Shown piece by piece: positions 61,388-64,000 of a DNA stretch of 64,000 nt. Below the pieces are notes generated by a model, which saw only the letters and a list, made by a program, of their open reading frames with translations, did no database searches and had not been told where the DNA came from. The DNA comes from Actinomadura craniellae (lineage in GTDB: Bacteria > Actinomycetota > Actinomycetes > Streptosporangiales > Streptosporangiaceae). The position numbers and the translations under genes were made by a program. The stretch's first letter is position 1, and the number at the start of each line of letters is the position of its first letter. The stretch is taken from positions 186,001-250,000 of the forward strand of contig NZ_QLYX01000011.1 of NCBI RefSeq assembly GCF_003289645.1, in the 5' to 3' direction.

Positions 61388-61833
61388 GGTCGATCGGGTC
61401 CTTCCACTCCAGTGGTCAGGTCGGCGACCGCGACGGCCTCGGCGTGCAGGGCGGAAATCCCCACCAAGGGAAGGAACAGCGCAGGCTTGACGACCGTGAC
61501 GCGCACGCGAATGGACCGGGCGCCTTCGGAAGTGACCGAGCCGCTGTAGCCGCCAGCCCGCAGGTAGGCCTTCGCGGCACGGATCGCGGCCGGACGGTCG
61601 ACGACGAAGCCACCACGCGAGTAGGCGCGATCGAGATCCACTTGCCCAGCACCCGCCCGCGCGGCCTCCTGGGCGGCGATGCTCGCGTCATGGAGAGCTT
61701 CCAGTTTGCGTTCGAAGTCGACGACGGCGCCGAAGAACACCACCACGACCAGGGTGATGATGACGGCGAAGACGCTGAGCCCACCTTCGTCTGGGCAGCG
61801 CCCATGATTCACGGTCGCAGTTCGCGAAGTCAT
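61384..61833 (-). CDS. TadE/TadG-like pseudopilin
   Basis: A 149-aa protein with DEGGLSVFAVIITLVVVVFF as leader and TM helix, then an extracytoplasmic domain. Role as minor pilin or assembly factor is inferred from the Tad context. Overlaps the LysM-BTAD gene by 4 bases. Confidence 0.75.
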   Translation of the reverse strand: MTSRTATVNHGRCPDEGGLSVFAVIITLVVVVFFGAVVDFERKLEALHDASIAAQEAARAGAGQVDLDRAYSRGGFVVDRPAAIRAAKAYLRAGGYSGSVTSEGARSIRVRVTVVKPALFLPLVGISALHAEAVAVADLTTGVEGPDRP

Positions 61834-61838
61834 ATCGG

Positions 61839-62279
61839 TCAGCGACCTCGGTAGGGGTCGATGGGGGAGCGGTGGGTCTTGGTGACGCTGCGGGAGCCCG
61901 GCATGCCGGGCAGGGCGACATCGGCGAGCCGGACGGCGCAGGTGACTCGGGCGGTCACGGTCGCGTTCTGACCGACGGAACGGTTGAAGCCGGACAGGTC
62001 GAGCGTGACCCGCGGCGTGCAGTGCAGCCCTCTGCCGCGCAGAGTCGTCAGCGCGCTGGCGGTGGCATCGGCGCGGGCCTGGCCTGCGGTGCGGGCGATG
62101 GAGGCGTGACGTGCGGCGTCGGCGGCGGCCTGGCTGACGACGGCGCTGCCGTGCTGGACGCGCATGGCGACCAGCAGCGCAGCCAGGAAGGTGACGAACA
62201 AGGGCGCCAGGACGGCCCCTTCGACGACGGCGTTCCCCGCCTCGGGACCACCGGGCTTGAACGGTTCGCGCCTAGTCAT
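61839..62279 (-). CDS. TadE-like pilus assembly protein
   Basis: A 146-aa protein with the TadE motif GNAVVEGAVLAPLFVTFLAA as single N-terminal TM helix and a periplasm-facing remainder with a Cys pair (HCTPRV, VTCAVRL). It overlaps the next gene upstream by 4 bases. Confidence 0.82.
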   Translation of the reverse strand: MTRREPFKPGGPEAGNAVVEGAVLAPLFVTFLAALLVAMRVQHGSAVVSQAAADAARHASIARTAGQARADATASALTTLRGRGLHCTPRVTLDLSGFNRSVGQNATVTARVTCAVRLADVALPGMPGSRSVTKTHRSPIDPYRGR

Positions 62280-62677
62280 GGCTGCCGTGGGGTGGTGAAC
62301 CGCTCCCGGGCACCACGCGCCGTCTGCGTGACGGCTATGCGCATGCCCGGCAGTACCGAGGGGGCATGACCGGCCACGCGCACGGCGATGGTGGTGGTTC
62401 CCGACACCGTCACTACCGGGGACAGCAGAACCGGTTCCCGGCGGGCGAAGCCGGCGGCCGCGATATGCCCCTGGGCATGCGTGCCGCGGTGGGCGCGGGC
62501 AACCCGCAACCCTTCTTCCGCCGCCGCCAACGCCACGTCCTGGGCGACGGACACCATGACCGCCTGGACCAGGGCGAGGAACAGCAGGGCGACGGCCGGG
62601 AACACGATGGCGATCGAGACGGCGGCCGAGCCCCTGTCCCTTCCCGTCTCGCCGGCCTGGTGCGGGCGCGCGTTCAC
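62276..62677 (-). CDS. TadE-like pilus assembly protein
   Basis: A 133-aa protein: DRGSAAVSIAIVFPAVALLF gives the class-III-like leader and TM helix, followed by AEEGLRVARAHRG, as in TadE minor pilins. Overlaps both neighbours. Confidence 0.82.
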   Translation of the reverse strand: MNARPHQAGETGRDRGSAAVSIAIVFPAVALLFLALVQAVMVSVAQDVALAAAEEGLRVARAHRGTHAQGHIAAAGFARREPVLLSPVVTVSGTTTIAVRVAGHAPSVLPGMRIAVTQTARGARERFTTPRQP

Positions 62678-62910
62678 GGCCCTACAGTGCCGGGGATCTT
62701 GTTGATCCAGCCGCGGACCTTGCCGGAGACCGCGAGATAGATCATGAAGGCCAGGCTGGCGAAGCCCGCAACGATGATGATCGTCTCGACCACGTTGGAG
62801 CCGCGATCGGATCGTTTGCGGAACTCCTCGCCCGCCTCCTGCATACGCAGGATCAGGCAGACGACGGAGACCGCCAACGCGGTGCAGGAGACGCGGCGGA
62901 ACCGCTGCAT
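62674..62910 (-). CDS. Small Flp-pilin-like membrane protein
   Basis: A 78-aa protein with two hydrophobic stretches (VSCTALAVSVVCLILRM and VVETIIIVAGFASLAFMIYL). The second, preceded by RGSNVVE, resembles a pilin helix. ATG 62910 follows AGGAGG at seven bases and is preferred to an upstream ATG. Probably the major or a minor pilin of the Tad system. Confidence 0.72.
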   Translation of the reverse strand: MQRFRRVSCTALAVSVVCLILRMQEAGEEFRKRSDRGSNVVETIIIVAGFASLAFMIYLAVSGKVRGWINKIPGTVGP

Positions 62911-62935
62911 GGTCGTTCCTCCTAGAGACATAGGG

Positions 62936-63829
62936 TCAGCCGGATCCGAGCAGCCGGGAGAAGAACGGGAAACCGACCAGGATCACGAAGCCGAGCATGA
63001 GCAACGAGGTGGGCACCCACATCGCGGTGGTGCGAGCGTTGGCCTCCGACCGCGCGGCGGCGGACGCCTCATGGCGCATGGCCGTGACCTTGGCGACCAG
63101 GACGTCGTGCATCTTGGCGCCCTCACCCCCGGCGATCTCGGCGGTATGGGCCAGGTCGATCAGGTCACGGACGTCGATGTTCTCACCGAGCCGGGCCAGA
63201 GCCCGCCAGGGCTGCTGCTGGGCGTGACGGGCACGGGTCAGCGCCTGGTGAACGCGGGCGAACGGCCACCCGTCGGCGACCTTGGCCGGTTCCTCCAGAG
63301 CGGCGTTCAGCGCGGCCCCCGCCTCGCGCTCCAGCATCACGAGCTGCAGGTAGGACGAGAACGCGTACCGGAAGTCCTTACGGCGCTGACGGGCCTGGGC
63401 GCGCACGTTCCAGTCCGGCGTGAACGACAGAACCAGCCCCAACCCCAGACCGGCCAGCACCGGAAGTGCCCACGGCGGAGAGCCCCCGGCCAACGCCACC
63501 AGGAAGAAGAACCCCGAAGGCGCGACGATGCCGGTGACGAACAGGACCAGCTTGTCCACCATGAACCGCTCGACCGACCGGCCGAGCAACGCCAGATCAG
63601 TCCGCGGGACGGCCAGCAGCCCCGCCGGCCGGGCGACCCGCTCGCCCAGCCACTTCCCGAGCCGGTCGCGACCGCTGACGACACCACCGGACGGCACGGG
63701 CTGGAGCGGCGTCGCCTGAATATGCGCCAGAGCCGCGTCCAACCGCGGCGGGGCGGGCCGCAGCTCCCGCACGATGACGAGGGCCCCGAGCGCGGCAAGG
63801 AAACCGGCCACGGCGGCGAGCGCGGTCAC
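62936..63829 (-). CDS. TadC-like type II/IV secretion inner-membrane platform protein
   Basis: A 297-aa T2SSF-domain protein: TM helices at residues 2-20 and near 95-125, the cytoplasmic helical FRYAFSSYLQLVMLEREAGA and NIDVRDLIDLAHTAEIAGGE, then a C-terminal TM pair (TSLLMLGFVILVGFPFFSRL). GTG 63829 overlaps the preceding gene's stop. With TadB it forms the membrane platform for pilin export. Confidence 0.87.
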   Translation of the reverse strand: MTALAAVAGFLAALGALVIVRELRPAPPRLDAALAHIQATPLQPVPSGGVVSGRDRLGKWLGERVARPAGLLAVPRTDLALLGRSVERFMVDKLVLFVTGIVAPSGFFFLVALAGGSPPWALPVLAGLGLGLVLSFTPDWNVRAQARQRRKDFRYAFSSYLQLVMLEREAGAALNAALEEPAKVADGWPFARVHQALTRARHAQQQPWRALARLGENIDVRDLIDLAHTAEIAGGEGAKMHDVLVAKVTAMRHEASAAARSEANARTTAMWVPTSLLMLGFVILVGFPFFSRLLGSG

Positions 63830-64000
63830 GACGTCACCCCCTGATCGGCCGGGCGCGTCCGGCCGGTGTGCAGGAAGCGGCTGCCGGTGGACAGGACGGC
63901 CAGCCGCTTCATCCACCACAGCCCGACCGCGTAGATCGCGGCGACGACGGCGAGCACCGCCTGCCCGAGCGGAGTCCCGTAGGGATCGGCGAGCGTCTGC
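63826..64000 (-). CDS. Upstream Tad gene, C-terminal part only (probably TadB)
   Basis: The last 57 codons of a gene running off the window end: one hydrophobic helix (GQAVLAVVAAIYAVGLWWM) and a basic tail. Its stop overlaps the GTG of the TadC-like gene. TadB is expected here from cluster order. Confidence 0.55.
   Translation of the reverse strand, partial: QTLADPYGTPLGQAVLAVVAAIYAVGLWWMKRLAVLSTGSRFLHTGRTRPADQGVTS

Overview
The window is GC-rich DNA from an actinomycete. GTG starts are common, codons end in G or C, and the gene content (AfsR/SARP regulator, ECF sigma factors, XRE/HATPase modules, large serine recombinase, Tad pilus genes) fits a Streptosporangiales/Thermomonosporaceae-type chromosome; the genus is inference. 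No rRNA or tRNA gene was recognised.

Layout. 0-15.6 kb is mostly regulatory and stress modules: a DHA2 exporter divergent from an AfsR-type regulator; a HEAT-repeat protein followed by a MerR-HEAT regulator behind a near-perfect palindrome; an ECF sigma factor overlapping its membrane partner; an XRE-like gene; a cyclase-fold protein; a membrane protein/XRE/quinone-reductase operon with three TTTACAT boxes; and a TetR/P450 divergent pair around a perfect 23-bp palindrome. 15.6-26.1 kb is bounded by 44-bp near-identical direct repeats, with a serine recombinase beside the right one. It carries an S51 peptidase-like protein, a SMI1/KNR4 protein, an EcsC + nuclease-like pair, an ArsR/SRPBCC/NTF2/beta-lactamase-fold operon, CRISPR-like remnants and a decayed copy of sequence found again at 38 kb. 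26.2-38.6 kb has LysR/MFS, an NmrA-like gene, a broken CRISPR-like patch, a dehydrogenase/HAD/tyrosyl-tRNA synthetase operon in which the synthetase has an in-frame amber codon, and an XRE-TPR / FAD oxidoreductase / small-protein / HATPase / MerR-like module.

38.7-58.6 kb is a probable defence island: an HNH-SF2 helicase overlapping an uncharacterised HTH/helical protein; a divergent tail-anchored protein; IS5 debris; a Panacea (DUF4065) antitoxin with an unrecognised partner; a lone TnpB directly followed, on the same strand, by a 9-repeat plus one degenerate repeat CRISPR array with type I-E geometry (29/32) and no cas genes; then an SF2 helicase, a 1,331-aa N6-adenine methyltransferase and a PLD-SNF2 helicase. 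The last two resemble parts of DISARM class 1, but no DrmA, DrmB or stand-alone DrmC is seen. 58.7-64 kb is a Tad pilus gene cluster on the minus strand whose last gene is a membrane LysM-BTAD protein.

Strongest leads: the TnpB-CRISPR juxtaposition, the HNH-helicase two-gene operon, the helicase/methylase/PLD-SNF2 cluster, the Panacea partner, the amber codon in tyrS, and two further CRISPR-like remnants. All function calls come from reading motifs; no database search was possible.
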